Positions 22,731 through 35,277 are shown, counted from the first letter of the stretch. The stretch is DNA of 64,000 nt from Austropuccinia psidii (GCA_023105745.1 JALGQZ010000007.1:5067592-5131591); one strand, 5' to 3'. Notes: generated by a model from the sequence alone, not told the origin. Numbers and translations are program-made.

Positions 22731-25527
22731 ATGACAACTCCATTTCTCACAGATCTTGGATACCCAAGAAATCAGCCAGAAATCAGGCAAAGAAGAAACA
22801 GAGGGAGAAGGCCACCCCCTTCTGGATCAAATAACCAACAAAGGACTTATTATCAGGAAACTCCTGCTCAAAGTCCCACCCCAAACCAAATTCAGCCCAG
22901 TCCAACAAAAAAATTGGACAGATGCAGGGAAATCAACTCATATTCATGTACTCCTAAAAAACTTTTTCACATGAAGTATGGACAAAAAAACCTTAACCAT
23001 GGGAGTATCATGGGAGGAAATTGGAATAATGAGGCAAAAAATATGAGTCAATATTATTACTTGCCAAAAGATTCTGGAAGAAATGAAAAGTTGGAATCTC
23101 AACAGCCATTTCATACTCTCACAAGAGACTTGAATCAGAGGGAATCAAACAGAAATCCAAGCCATAGAGAATTCTTGGCATATGGAAGAGCCCAATCTGA
23201 TTCAGGAACACCAAGGCATGGAAGAAGAAATTACATCTTTCCCACATCAGTCCAACAGCTACAGGACTTGAAATCCAAAGGACAATATTTCCAGGACTCT
23301 CCAGTCATCCCTGGTGGTTTCCAGCAGAGGACATGGAGCCCTAGTAGAAAACAAGAATTCTTTCAGGAAGGAGAAGAAAGAATCAGATCCTTTGATGAAA
23401 CAATGAATAAAATTAGTCCAAGAGGAACACAAATTCTAAAAGACATTGTACCTACCAATAGTGTTAGCTCAGAATCAATTGATCCTCAGCTTAAGCCTAT
23501 TGATGATAAAATACCCCCTCAAAAATTTGAAACCACAGATTCCAGAGGTAGTAGTTTCATATGGTCCAACATGGGTAAATTCATGGATTGGACATATGAT
23601 CATGTTCAAGAAGTGACTTCAGAAATGAAAACACTCAAGGAAAAAAATTCCTTCCAAGCAACAGTCATAGAAGACTTGAAAACAAATTTATCCAGAATTT
23701 GGGCAGAATTTGAAACTAAAAACAGACAGTTGAACTCAATACTAGAGGAACAACAAGCTGTGAGAAGAGATTTAAGAAATATCCAATATCAACAGGAAAT
23801 CCTGGGAAAAGAAGTGGATTTTCTCTAGAAAAAGGAGGAAAAAGAAGATAATTTCTTCCCTCAAACAACTCAAGATGATAAACCAATCACCAAAGTAAAA
23901 GAGGAAGAATCAGAAAACCAAGATCCTGAATCCCAGGATCCAAAGTTAAGGTCTGAGTATATTTACAAAGATGGTGAGAACCTCAGTTACTCTGAGAAAC
24001 AAGCATTGAAGCAATTACCTGATGTGGTAAATTGGCCTAAATTCTCAGGAATTGGAGAATATGATCATATGGAGCTTATTGATTATATTAATGGACTTTT
24101 TGTTGATGTACCAAAGATACCAGACTACTGGATCACCACAAGACTCAACAATGCATTCAGAGGCCATGCAAATATATGGTACAATGAAATGAAAGAGATA
24201 CATGGTAGGAAAAGCTGGCCATGGTGGAGAACCAAATAATACAAAAGTACAGCAATGGTACTTGGATTTGGCAAAAAACCATCTCTTTTGAGAGTGACAG
24301 ATACTCTACAAAAAAAGACCCTTATGAATGGTGTCTTAAACAAACCAAAAGACTCAAATCTATTGATCCAAACATGACAATAGAGATGAGAAATCATAAG
24401 ATTCTGACAAAACTTCCAGGAGACTTAGAACATGCAGTATAAAGTGCAGATGCAGCAAAATAAGCAGCATTGATGACATAGCAAATGTCATACAAGATGT
24501 CAGAAAAAAGACATCAATTGGCAGTAGTTCACCCTATAGGTCACATGATAGCAGAGAAAAACCAAAGATACTCATGGAAAAAGACCTCAAACCTACTAAT
24601 GGTGAAGAAGCACAAAGGAGAAGGAACACATGCCATAACTGTGGATCACCTGACCACTATGCAAATAATTGTCCCAAGGGAAAAAAGAAAATATTTGCAA
24701 TAGAGGAAGAGTCAGTAGAAGAACACATGGAGTACAAATCTGACTCTGACAGCATGGGAAATGGGCTAAGACAGGATTCAGACAGTGGATCAGAGCCTAT
24801 TGAACAATATTTATTAGAGTATGAGGATGAGAAAACAGAATCAGTCCTAGGAAACTCTTTGAAACCAGAACTCATGCAACCCAAAAATGGTGAAGACAGA
24901 AGTGGCAGAACCATTGATGCTAAAGAGTATTTGGAAGTACCCAAAACTTGTATGGCCTTTATTCATGGAGCAAAATCAAAGCTTGATTTGTATATTGAAA
25001 ATAAAAAGCATCCTTTGATTTTTGACACAGGAGCAAATTGCTCAGTAGTAGCCAAAGAATACTTAGACAGACACTTTCCAATGTGGAATGCAGAGATACT
25101 TTCAACAAAAGCAAGAAGCTTTAAAAGTACTGCAGGCAAAATGAAGTCACTTGGAATAATCCAAAAAATAATTATAATACCACACAAAATGGGAAACCTC
25201 AGATTACACATTGAATTTGTGGTACTTGAAAATGCTAAGTTTGATGGATTTTTAATGGGTACAGAGTACCATAGAATCTATGGCATAAGCATACATAATT
25301 CCCTAGAGAGTTACTTGATGATTGGGCAAGACAAACAAAGAAAGTTCTACTTTGAAACTGACAACCCCAATCAAATAAAAAGATATTCAAATAGGGCTTA
25401 TTTAACAGAAAGAAGGAATAAACAACCAGAAAAAGACCAATGGGTAAAGCTGGATGATATTTCAGATAAAGATTCTTTTTTGAAAGGATCAAGAGCCTCC
25501 ATGAGGACAAAAGAGTCTCATCAATGA
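22731..25527 (+). pseudogene. gag: Gag-protease of element B, recently broken
   Basis: The start chosen is the ATG at 22731 (MTTPFLTDLGYPRNQP). Layout: a Gln/Pro/Asn-rich N-terminus; a short coiled-coil-like stretch (about 23590-23825); the Gag core (NWPKFSGIGEYDHMEL, SWPWWRTK, near 24030-24240); a CCHC knuckle CHNCGSPDHYANNC (about 24632-24673); an acidic linker; and a retropepsin with IFDTGANCSVVAKEYL (about 25018-25065) and FLMGTEYHRIYG. It ends KESHQ-stop at 25527 without RT. Breaks: TAG at 23826 and frameshifts near 24236 and 24440. The near-identical LTRs suggest these came after, or in the last cycle of, transposition in trans. Confidence 0.88.
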
Positions 25528-25532
25528 TGAGC

Positions 25533-25551
25533 CTTTTTTGGAGGGAGGGTA
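25533..25551 (+). promoter_or_regulatory. Polypurine tract of B
   Basis: TTTTTTGGAGGGAGGGTA directly before the 3' LTR, shared with fragment G (TTTTGAGGGAGGGTA before 38934). Confidence 0.6.
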
Positions 25552-27048
25552 TGTCAGCCTGTGACTCAAAACAGAGCACCAGCATGACATCCAACATACC
25601 ATAAGCTATGGTATGAGGAGTATTGGACAAATATAGCCAATACAAGTAAATTATAAAAAGGAAACCTCCTCAAATAGAATAAGAAAGGACAAAGATATGC
25701 CCTATCAAATATAAGACCAAATAAGCAAATTCTCTTATTCTAGCCTCTAATCTAGCTTATACATATTTCATGAAACCCCAACCATAATGGTTTTTTTCTT
25801 GAAGCTCTAAGGTAGAGCTATCCAATGGTATCATCTATTCATCTGTAGCACCCCTAAATCAGGAGATACCATTATACCACCTTTTTTCACCAACAACCCC
25901 TCAAAGGTGTAGGAGGGCTTGTACAAAACTGTACAAAAGTACAGCCAAATTGAAGGTCTGAGTGAGAGATTTAATTTGAGATACCTTAAACCCCTCTATC
26001 TTTCAAATTGACAGAGGGATCTTGGTTTAAAGGTTTACATCTCAAAATACAGGATTTCTGAAACTAACCATATAAAGAAACCCCTGTATCTTTGGAATAT
26101 ATTCATACAGCTGTAAAGTGTTGTATATCAAACTGTAGATCTAATCAAGCCCTACAATACTGTATCATTGGAATACAGATATCTTCTAAATTGGAGAAGA
26201 TATCTGGCTTGGAAGGTTTTGAAGCCTCATACTGATGTACAAAAATACATCCAAAAACTTAAAATCCTTATAGCTTTTGCTATCTTGGAGAAGGGTAAGC
26301 ATGAAGCATATCAAATTGAAGAGCTCATTAAGCCCTTCAATTCTGTGCTCTTGGATTCTTGATATCTCAAAAACTGACTAAGATATCTTGGTTGGAAGTA
26401 TTTTGACCAATACTGGTCTGTACCAAACCTGAACCAACCAGTACTGGCTTGATACTTAAAATAATGGTTGTTTAAAGCTTAAACCCTCCCAGAATGACTA
26501 ATATTAGTCATCCAGACACTCTGGACACGTCACAATGGTGCTGACGTGGCCTGTGAAGAGTTTTTTCACCCTGTATTGATCCAGAATGATCATCTGTGGT
26601 CCAAAAACCACAATTCTGACTATGCTGACATCAGAATTGATGGTACAGAACCACAACCCAGCCTCCAGAGTGAAAACGTTCACTCTGTAGACGTGTGAAG
26701 AGCCTACCAGTCTTTCACAGTCCTCAGAGGAGATAAAAGCAGGTCTTTCCTCACTGGAAAAGACTCATCTTATCATGAATTAACATCCTTACGTAGTAAA
26801 ACTGTCTTATACCAGTAGTACTCTTAGGATTATATTGATATAATTAAAATAATTAATTATTGTAGTGATTTTCACAGTCAATTGATATTAAATCATTGCA
26901 ACCCAGGTTCTCAATAGATTCATCACCACTGTTAGCATATTACAGTAGAACCTGTTTACCATTATAAAAAATTATTTTTTGTGTGTCACAGTCATAGTGC
27001 TAGCTTTTATTTACTATTTTTAAGCTACTACAAAGACTCACCCTGAAG
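25552..27048 (+). repeat. 3' LTR of element B
   Basis: 1497 bp, the same length as the 5' LTR. The terminal CA expected at 27047-27048 reads AG, directly before the GCATG target duplication. Confidence 0.95.
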
Positions 27049-27117
27049 GCATGCCTAGTATTAGTTTACAGGTACAGAAAAACTCCCATGTTCCTACCAT
27101 GTCACAAAGATGACACA
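27049..27117 (+). pseudogene. Integrase stub of element A2
   Basis: Continues the A2 integrase across element B (CLVLVYRYRKTPMFLPCHKDDT-like, compare A1 11090-11165). After GATGACACA the sequence leaves the family, so the rest of A2 is deleted. Confidence 0.85.
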
Positions 27118-27178
27118 TCCACTGGGGGAATCTGACTTGGACCTGCTTGCAGGTCCCTTACACGTATATTGCGTTATA

Positions 27179-27454
27179 TCTCCAAGTTAACTGAGCATTA
27201 ACTCATGTCATATCTCAATCTTTATCTCCAAGCTAACTTAGCATTAACTCATTTCATATCTATATCTTTACATCCAAGCTAACTCAGAATTAACTCATGT
27301 CATATCTAAATTTTTATCTCCAATTTAACTCAACATTAAGTCATGGAATATCTACATTTCTAACTCCAAGATAACTCATAAGTCACTCATGGAATATCTA
27401 TATGTTTATCTCAAAGCTAACTAATTATTAACTTCAGTCATATATCCATGTGTA
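27179..27454 (+). repeat. Six-copy 46-bp tandem repeat
   Basis: Units start at 27179, 27225, 27271, 27317, 27363 and 27409 with no length change. The pattern is TCTCCAAGCTAACT, then TTAACTCATG and a CATATCT.TAT block. Copies differ by up to roughly a third, so the array is old. Confidence 0.85.
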
Positions 27455-30400
27455 TCTCCAAATGGAATTATTCTTGACTTGGCTTATATCTCAGCTTGTG
27501 CATGAGCTTTTACAACTTCTTCACTTGTCACTGGGGTGATTAGAGTGGGGCCTTTCTACAGTTCTAAAGTTATCCTGTCAGTTACCTTCCATTCAACTCA
27601 AAAGTAAGTCACATTGTTTCCTGGTATGTATCACCATTTCAACTCAAGATTAATTTAAAAAGCTGAATACACTATATTAAAGCTTTCATATCTTTGTGTT
27701 ATATTCAAGATCCTAGGACTTCATATGTATATTTGGTTTATAAATAATAATATCAAAGTGATCAGGTCACCATATTTACTTGTAAACCAAAAAATAACAT
27801 TAGAATTTATCTTTTAATAGAATCAGCTATATACTTTATCTGATAATATCTTGTGCTTCATTTAATATAGCTTGAAGCAATCATTATATAAAATGGTTCT
27901 TCCCATTATCCCATAATACTACACCTATCAACTACACATAGTATAATTTAATTTAAATTTCAATTTCCATTTCATTTTTTTGTTACTTGGACGCTTTAAA
28001 GCTATTCTTATGGATTGAGTACCTACTCAAAATTCTTTTTTGAATACATGAATAAATCCAATTTTCATGCTCTCTTGAAATATCGCTCTATAAATTTGTA
28101 TGAAATTTCCTTTACCTTGATAATCCTCCTTATTTACGATTGTAATATTAATTAATAATCAGAATGAATATAAACTGACAAATCTTCAGGAATGTTTTTC
28201 CAATTGAATGGAATAGTAAGAAATTCAAAATTGTAACATTTTTCACTTTTTGTGTCCTAAATCTCCAGGGGATAAGGTTTAATGATCATAAAAATATTCA
28301 CAACTTTGAAAGATTTTATATATAGCATCTGCTATAAACTTGAAGATATTTAATAAACAACTCTAAGTTTCTAAATAGTATCAATAAAGTTAATTCTTAA
28401 TCAATTTTGTTTTGCTAAATCTAAATCTAATTTTTATTTCTTGAGTTTCTATCCACAAACATCTTCAAATTCTCAGTATCTACTACTACCTTATTTATTT
28501 CTAAGCCTTAACATATATGTGGTATATCCCCTTGAATGCATACTTTGGAAATTGAATTAATTGGGCTCAAATAAGCCTTATTAATTGTGTTTTTCATTAA
28601 AAAAATCATGCATCACATTTTTTAACAACCTGAGTGAGTGAAAAATTAACTCCTTTGAGGGAAAAAACTATATTCTCTCTCAAAGTAAAAGAAATAAAAT
28701 TAAATCCTTCCCCCCACTTCCCACCAAAACTCTATTAAAGGAATAAGAAAATGTGTATTCATTCAAAATATTCAAAACTCAATTTCAGTGATTTTTAAAT
28801 GATTTGGATGGGTTGTTGAACTGAAATTTGGCTACTTACCTTGGTAGAATTATAATTCACAAAATTGATAAATGGAAATGTTTTGGCATTTTTGGGTTAA
28901 AATTAGTGGATGAACTTCTTTATTTTTCTTGGGAATACTGAATATTTTGATCTTTAACTTAATGGAATAGACCCTATTTTATATAGAAGAAAAAGGGCTT
29001 AACAGAGTCCTGACCTGATAGATATTTTATTTCTAAACTAATTATTTTTTGTTACTCAGTCATCAAATAAATCTTCTCAGTATTTGCTACAGTGGTGAAA
29101 GTTGTTTTGAAAAACTCTTTGAAGTCATTTCATTAACTTTTTCATTACTTTTGGTGAGTGAAAATTTCAATATTATTTTAATCAAAGTGACAAAAAATAG
29201 TTCTTTGATGCATTAATTATTCAACTTTTCTTGTAGAATTACTTATTCAGCTATGGTATTTTTTTAATCCAGATAATATTTTGGAAAATTAACTTAATCC
29301 CTGGTTTGGAAATTATTAATATGGTCCAAGTTCACATAATACCTGTTTTTTGAAGTTCATAAAACAGATAGAAGTGGATTTGATTATAACTTTGGCTATC
29401 CAAAACTCCCATAATATTCCCAAAATCTTTCTTTTGTGTGAAAACTGTTCAAATTAAGAAGCTTTCCATTCTTTTTTTCCAAGGGGGAGCCTATAAGATA
29501 ATTAATAGAAAAATTGATTTCAAAGAGGTTTTTTCAACAAAAATGTGTCATGTGAGAAAGGAATTCTGAGAGAAGTTATAATGACCAATCTGTATTTTAA
29601 TTAGATTATTAAAAAAATTGGAATTTTTTTTGTAAACTAATTCGTAATAGAAATATTTTGTTCTTTTTAATTGATAAAATTGAGAAAATCATTAAAAAAT
29701 GTTAATTTGAAATAATACTTTCAACTAAAATTAGTTTTTAAGGATATTAAATAAGAATTAAGCTAATTCAAATGAATTTTCCCAAGATATTTCTATTTTT
29801 TTTAGAAGAAGTATCTATTTAAATTAACCTAAATTAGAAAGAGCTCTCAAGATTTTATTGATTTATTTATTAAAGCTGTATTTAAATATCTCTAACTCCA
29901 CAAGACAAATAGTAGTTATTTTTTATCCACATTATGTCAATTATGAATATATCTATATAATTTACTAATGGTAAAAATATTCTTGTATTGCTATTAAATC
30001 TCAATATGATTATAAGAATAACTCTGAAATAGTAATAATGATGTTACTAAAACATGAATTTAATATGTTGAGGTAATGCAAAATTTAAAATCAAGTACTT
30101 TAATAAGAGTAATTATGAATTTTCAATTCTTATTTGAAATTTAAAATTCAAATACTCAAAAAGAAGAAAAAGGCAGGATTTTAATTTTGATCTCTTTTTT
30201 TTCACCTCAAAAAACATTTTATTTTTAAATATTCAATTAAATTAATTAAGTGTAAATACAAACACAAAAATGAATCTTTTAATTTATTTTATTTTATTTG
30301 AGTTCAATTTCTCTATAATATATAGATTAATTTCATCAATTAATTATCATAATAATCAAAAGAAGTTTTACATATTAATAAAATTTTCAAAAAAGGTAAG

Positions 30401-30859
30401 CTAATCAAAGAAGTAGTAGACATCAATCAGTTTTTTTTGGAATTTTGAAGTTTCTAAATTCAAAACCTCTCTACTTATGGAAAATACTATTCAGAGATAG
30501 AAGCAACTTTATTCAGGTGGATTCGCAAGAATTAGAGAAAAAAGATACAAGATTCAAAATAGAATAAAGACTAAGTGGGATGATGTTAATTGTCCCACAT
30601 ATTTCTAACAAACAAACATTTTAATTTCTAAATCTTGTAAAGATTCATCAGCTGATCCTGTCAAAATAAAAACAAGTTGCCTTTTTTCACCTGGCCTCAG
30701 AAAGGATGCATTAGATGGTTTGTTTTTGTGAATATCCTTGAAATAACCCCGAACACCTGAATACAATTCAGATTGTTTTGTTTAAAAAGGAAAAGGAAAT
30801 TTTCAATAAGTATCAGTGAGGGGGCAAGGCAAGAAAAAAAAATCTAAAGATTACCTGGC
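27455..30859. other. AT-rich intergenic DNA, no gene recognised
   Basis: 3.4 kb with frequent stops in all frames and homopolymer A/T runs. I saw no protein similarity, LTR ends or long repeats. It lies between the truncated A2 and the beta-mannosidase remnant. Confidence 0.6.
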
Positions 30860-30959
30860 GGATGCTCCACTGTAAAACCAGAACAAAATTTGGGTCAAAA
30901 GATTTTTCAAATTCAGTAAAAAGATTATATTTTAGTATATTAATACTCCATTTACTTAC

Positions 30960-32550
30960 CTTTTACCCAAGCAGAAACTCGTCCTTCAGAGACCTCTATC
31001 AACACTTGGTTGCGACCAATAGGACAACTAACAACTTTTGTAGGCCATAGCCGACAATCTTTTAACCCAAGTGGATAAAAGAACTGCTCATTTGAATATT
31101 TTACATCTTTACCGGTAAGGCTAAGATGCAACCAAGCATTGTTGAGAGGCTGGCCTTTAGGGATCATAGCAGATATCTCGACTGAACCGTCTAGACGAGT
31201 AGAGCCGATTGGGCCAACCTTAAAGTCTGCGAAATTTTTCAATAACTTGCGGCCAGTAAAGTCGTACCCTGTCCATCCAATCAGTCGTTTGATTTCTCAG
31301 CAATTAACCTGAAAGTATTAAGACACCGATTGCACAATTGTGCTTACAGGTCCATTGAGAAGTACCTTCAATCTCATGCCTGTTAAAGGTGATGTGAGTA
31401 ACTCTGGAAGCTATAAACAACCAAACCAATTCTTACCACAAACCAGAGGTGACAAACATATCCAACGTTTTTATTTCATAATCTTGGACGGGGGAGATGA
31501 TGACGTGATCTTGGACACGCTCAGCAATTTAATGAAAAACTTTCCAATGCCCCATGTACTCAACTGAAGACCAACTGATACCCTCCCAAATGTCATTTAC
31601 TATGTGAAAAATATAGCGTCAGAATCGTCTACATATCCCTCATATTAATACCATTGCAGAAAGAAAAAAGAAAAAACTGACATTGCCAATGCAATGCACC
31701 TAGATGGGTTGGAGATTCGAAAAAAGAAAATCAGTTGGTACTATTAGTAGTCATAAAAGCCCACTAGATTCTCCGCAGTTTCACTTACCCATGTTTTTTT
31801 CAGCTCTACTGGCATCCAATCTGTAATAAGGTATTTGTGCAGCCATGAAGGCAGCTTGAAAAACTGCAATTTAAATGTATAATTTAAATTACCAAACCTT
31901 TCTTTGGATATCTATAGCGTTTTGTAACACACCTTGTGTAGAATAAGCCCATTGAGCCAACAAAGCGCGGTGATTTCCAGTGATGTTTGGAGTTGGATAA
32001 TATTGTGTCACACCAGTAGTCAGTTGCATCTGGCCATCGTCTGCAGGCCAAGGATATTGTAAGGTCCCCGCAGGAGTATGCTACCAATGACAATGCAGAA
32101 AAAAGTCAGTTGGGCTTTTCAGAATGATAATTGTGAGAAATTCTTTTCAACTCACTTTATTGTGAGCGCGGATAACACATGAATTAAGTTCATAGTCTTC
32201 AGGAGAATCTAACACTCACTCCCAAGTGTAAATGGAAGGCATCAAATGAAATCCAAACTACGTTACAAACCAATTAATTTAGAGAACACCAAGAGGCTTC
32301 AGTATTATCCAATATCTGAATTAATCTTTAGGCAACAACAAACTGACCTCGTTCACAAAACAAGCAACTGGGTAAGTCTTGTTGTTAAAGCTAACACTGG
32401 TATCATAGTTGTAGAGTTCTTGATCTCCATATATTTCGCCGGGGGTAGAGTTTTAATAACGAGAGACATAAGCATCTGAGGTAAAGGATCTGCCAAGTGA
32501 CAAGTCGCTCATAAAGCTCAAGAGTGGGAGGATGCTTTGATTCCTGGCCT
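30960..32550 (-). pseudogene. GH2 beta-mannosidase, C-terminal two-fifths, multi-exon, broken
   Basis: Beta-mannosidase trims terminal beta-1,4-mannosides from mannan. On the minus strand the exons are: end at 32348 (DAYVSRY-stop-NSTPGEIYGD, CFVNE), 32156-32257 (FGFHLMPSIYTW, giving the nucleophile motif NEFGFH across the splice), 31933-32080 (TTGVTQYYPTPNITG), 31789-31863 (FQAAFMAAQIPYYRL), 31682-31699 (18 bp), 31437-31599 (NDIWEGISWSSVEYMG; DHVIISPV), 31348-31379 and 30960-31308 (GYDFTGRK; FADFKVGPIGSTRL). All join by GT-AG introns of about 70-90 bp. Stops at 32453, 32216 and 31529 and a frame problem at 31308 make it a pseudogene. Its start lies at 35731, beyond a CDC73-like fragment; the middle of the gene, with the acid/base residue, is missing. 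Confidence 0.83.
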
Positions 32551-32891
32551 GGCAACCAAATATTCCCAGGTTCGTGAGCCCAGCGGGAGGTGATGGCAGG
32601 AGCCAAGGCAAATCTTAAAGACAGGGATATTCTGGAGTGGGTGCGAGCAGCTAGGACAGCCTCAGTAACTGAACAAATGACCAATTGGGGAAAGTTAGTC
32701 TCTTTTTGATTGGTAGAGGTTAGATTATCTTATATAGTACAAGGCTTGAAGAAAAAGGCTGACCATCAAAGACCCAACTCCGGAAGGCGTGATCAGTAGA
32801 GCCGGCTCATCCAAGCAAATCAAGGAGAGCAAGACGCTCAGCTGCTTTGTTCAGTTTTGTTTTACAGAAATAAGCCTGATCGTTCTCTGCC

Positions 32892-35277
32892 ATGGCCAGC
32901 TTGGTATTGGTGGCTTCTGCCTTGAAATTCGACCCTCTACTTCTCCTAGGACGAGCGATATCAGCGAGAATGGATATTCATCTTCTTTCTCATGATAACA
33001 CAAAGGTCTTCAACCTATCCCTTGCCACACATCTGTTGTTACCTGCGCCAAATGGAAGGGTCTCGGTACCCAAATCACTCTCAACGCGTTACAGAAAACC
33101 AGGCGCCTCCCATGAGGCTTCTCCAGCTAGGGATCCAGATCATTTCTACCACTCTCAGAGCATTTTGTGTTGTTATTTGAATCAGGATAAAGTGTGAGCC
33201 TTGAGGTATATTTTACATACCCAAATAGGCCACAATTATCTTAAAAAGAAATTTTGAATTATACATAACTCATAAATTATGCTTATTTTCAAAATTCATC
33301 ATTTTTGATTTCAGAAAAGATGAATAACTTTTTATTGAGTAAGTAAAACCATGGATTTAAGACCAGATTTGGATTCTACACAAAAATTCACCTAGGATAG
33401 CTCCATAGAGTGAATAAGCTCAAATGAACTCTTTGAGGTGGTAATATGGAAAATACTTCAACACCACATCATTAATACCACATAAAAGATCCGTGAAAAT
33501 TTTTGTTTTTCTTGATTTTAGGCCAAAATAATGGGAAAGTGAAAAATCCCATGTTACATATACACTAAGAATAGTGTTATACATGTTTTGAGCACTTAAT
33601 ATTATGGTATTCTTACAGGCACTTTTGGTACACCCATAGTGGATATCTCACTTTAAGCTTAAAATTCTATTTTGACGTGAAAAATAAGCAAGGGGGACAA
33701 AAGACATCAAAGAGAGCCAGGGTACCCAACTTCTGAGGCCCCAGAGGCGTGGATAGCTCTAAAGCTTGGTTCCATGGCTGATCTTGACCCAATTGGTAAA
33801 CTAAACCTCTTTGGGAACTTGGTTACCAAGTTACAACTACTGTAAAACACCAGAAAATAGTCAATAACCTGCTATTTTGACGTGCCAAGGAGGTAAAGAG
33901 CTACTTACACTCCTGTAACCATGTCAATTCTTAATGCATTTCCATGGATAAACCCCAAAAGAGTAATTAAAACCCTTTTTGGACTTGTATCCATTGATTT
34001 ACCTCATAGCAACCAGTTAAACACTGATATTTGCAATTCTACGTAGAAATGAGGCAAAAACGTCAAAAATTCATTCAAAATACAATTCTTAATGAATCTT
34101 TCTGAAACTTTCAGGAACAATTGAGAACTGTATTATCTATGGCACAACCAAAAAGAATTACAGTTTTACTAGTAAAATTAAAAGTCTTACTTACAGTCCA
34201 TTTTTGGTTATTCTACGTGAAACACTGAATCTTCAAAAATTCACAGTAAATACAACCTGTGAAGAAATTGACAATAATACTTATAACTTTGGGAAATAAT
34301 TGATTACTTTGGAATAAAAGAAGATTTACAAATGTTACTCCTTTTATTCTTAACCATATTGGGGTTGGTACTCACGTAAAAGCATCAATTAAGCAATTAT
34401 GACAATTTTATGTGACAACAGATGATGTAAGTATTAATCCAAAAGGGTTTAATGTTTTCTCACTCACTGTTCTTTCAGTTTTCTCCATGGCACGCCTCTG
34501 TGAGCTGTTGTTGAGTTAAAAGTGGCCTTCTCTTGCTGTTTTTTCCACATCATCATCTTATTATCATTTTATATCATTGTTACCAACAAGTAAGTATTAG
34601 TTAAACTATTCTTAAGTGTTTTAAATCTTTCAGAATCAATCAGAAAGACGTGAAATCATAGAATCCAACTATATATTGTTGTAATCCTGCTATAAATCAT
34701 TTTGATCTCTTAAATCCACAATCATACGTCAAATTTCTCTACTTTTATCTATCAATAAGTTCTTTGGAATATTAGTGAGTCATTTATATTTTATTCTTAA
34801 AGTTTTTCTCTAGTAATAGTTTTCTTCAAGGATTATCATTATAATTACTCTTATAAAAGATAATTATATATTAAAATAATTTATTATTTCAATAAAAAAG
34901 TTTTTATTATTAAACTCTTCTTGTAATTGATTCTTGTAGACAATTACTTTCTCACTGTTAAAGTCACTAGTAGTTCTTAACACATGAAAGAAAGAATTCT
35001 TTAATTATTTAATTGTGGCTATAATAATATTTTATTATTATATTTCATAAGAACAGACATAGTACTGTTGATTAATAGTAATATTATCATCAGTTTCATA
35101 GTCACATCTTACATGAAGGATTCACCACATACATTCAAGAAGCCAACCAGCAGGGCTGCTCGTTTGTTTCTGCCACCGAGAAAAAAGCGGTAGCTGACTT
35201 CCTGGAGGGAAAGAGTGTTGCAAGTACTGAACCTAGCTCAGTCGTAGCCTTAGAAGCTGCCCTGTGTCAAGGCCATT
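32892..35277 (+). pseudogene. CDC73: CDC73-like (Paf1 complex) N-terminal fragment split by a solo LTR
   Basis: Cdc73 is a subunit of the nuclear Paf1 complex that travels with RNA polymerase II. Coding parts are 32892-33192 (FDPLLLLGRAIS, LATHLLLPAP, PKSLSTRYRKPGASHE, DPDHFYHSQSIL) and 35119-35277 (GFTTYIQEANQQGCSFVSATEKKAVADFLEGK). Removing the LTR (33193-35113) and one target copy restores one frame, ...NQDKGFTTYIQ.... This matches the Cdc73 N-terminal domain as I remember it (DPLLLLR.AI, RYRK, V...E..AV.DFL.G). The frame ends at 35277 soon after, and no C-terminal Ras-like domain is present, so it is a fragment. It lies opposite the two beta-mannosidase pieces. The ATG at 32892 is the first in frame and may not be the native start. 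Confidence 0.7.
33193..35113 (+). repeat. Solo LTR of the C family inside the CDC73-like exon
   Basis: 1921 bp, TGTGAGCCTTGAGG...CACATCTTACA, the same family as the minus LTR at 1858-14505. It is flanked by TAAAG (33188-33192) and TGAAG (35114-35118), a target duplication with one mismatch. There is no internal region, so it arose by LTR-LTR recombination. Confidence 0.9.

Larger units (their letters stand above)
19787..27048 (+). mobile_element. Element B: young non-autonomous LTR retrotransposon with Gag and protease only
   Basis: 7.26 kb with two 1497-bp LTRs that differ at only about 1% of sites by eye, flanked by GCATG (19782-19786 and 27049-27053). The internal region encodes Gag and a retropepsin and then stops; RT, RNase H and integrase are missing. 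The last codons (KESHQ-stop) and the PPT match the end of the pol gene of fragment G at 38893-38933, so B looks like an internal-deletion derivative of a G-type autonomous element and would need its enzymes in trans. Confidence 0.92.
14506..27117 (+). mobile_element. Element A2: second A-family Ty3/gypsy copy, truncated and interrupted by B
   Basis: The parts present are the last 338 bp of a 5' LTR (14506-14843), PBS, leader, gag and pol up to 19786, and a short integrase stub (27049-27117) on the far side of element B. It is homologous to A1 throughout. Element C cut its LTR at 14506 and the rest of the LTR lies outside the window. The 3' end is lost after 27117. The copy is more decayed than A1. 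Confidence 0.9.

Noticed and set aside
20403..26362. 64-codon open frame in both B LTRs (20403-20597 and 26168-26362)
   Set aside because: The LTRs are about 1% diverged, so identity is expected. In the diverged G LTR the frame is not kept.
32480..32684. 93-codon minus frame upstream of the beta-mannosidase C-terminal exons (32403-32684)
   Set aside because: It overlaps, in another frame, the mannosidase-like SDAYVSRY-NSTPGEIYGD sequence and shows no similarity itself.
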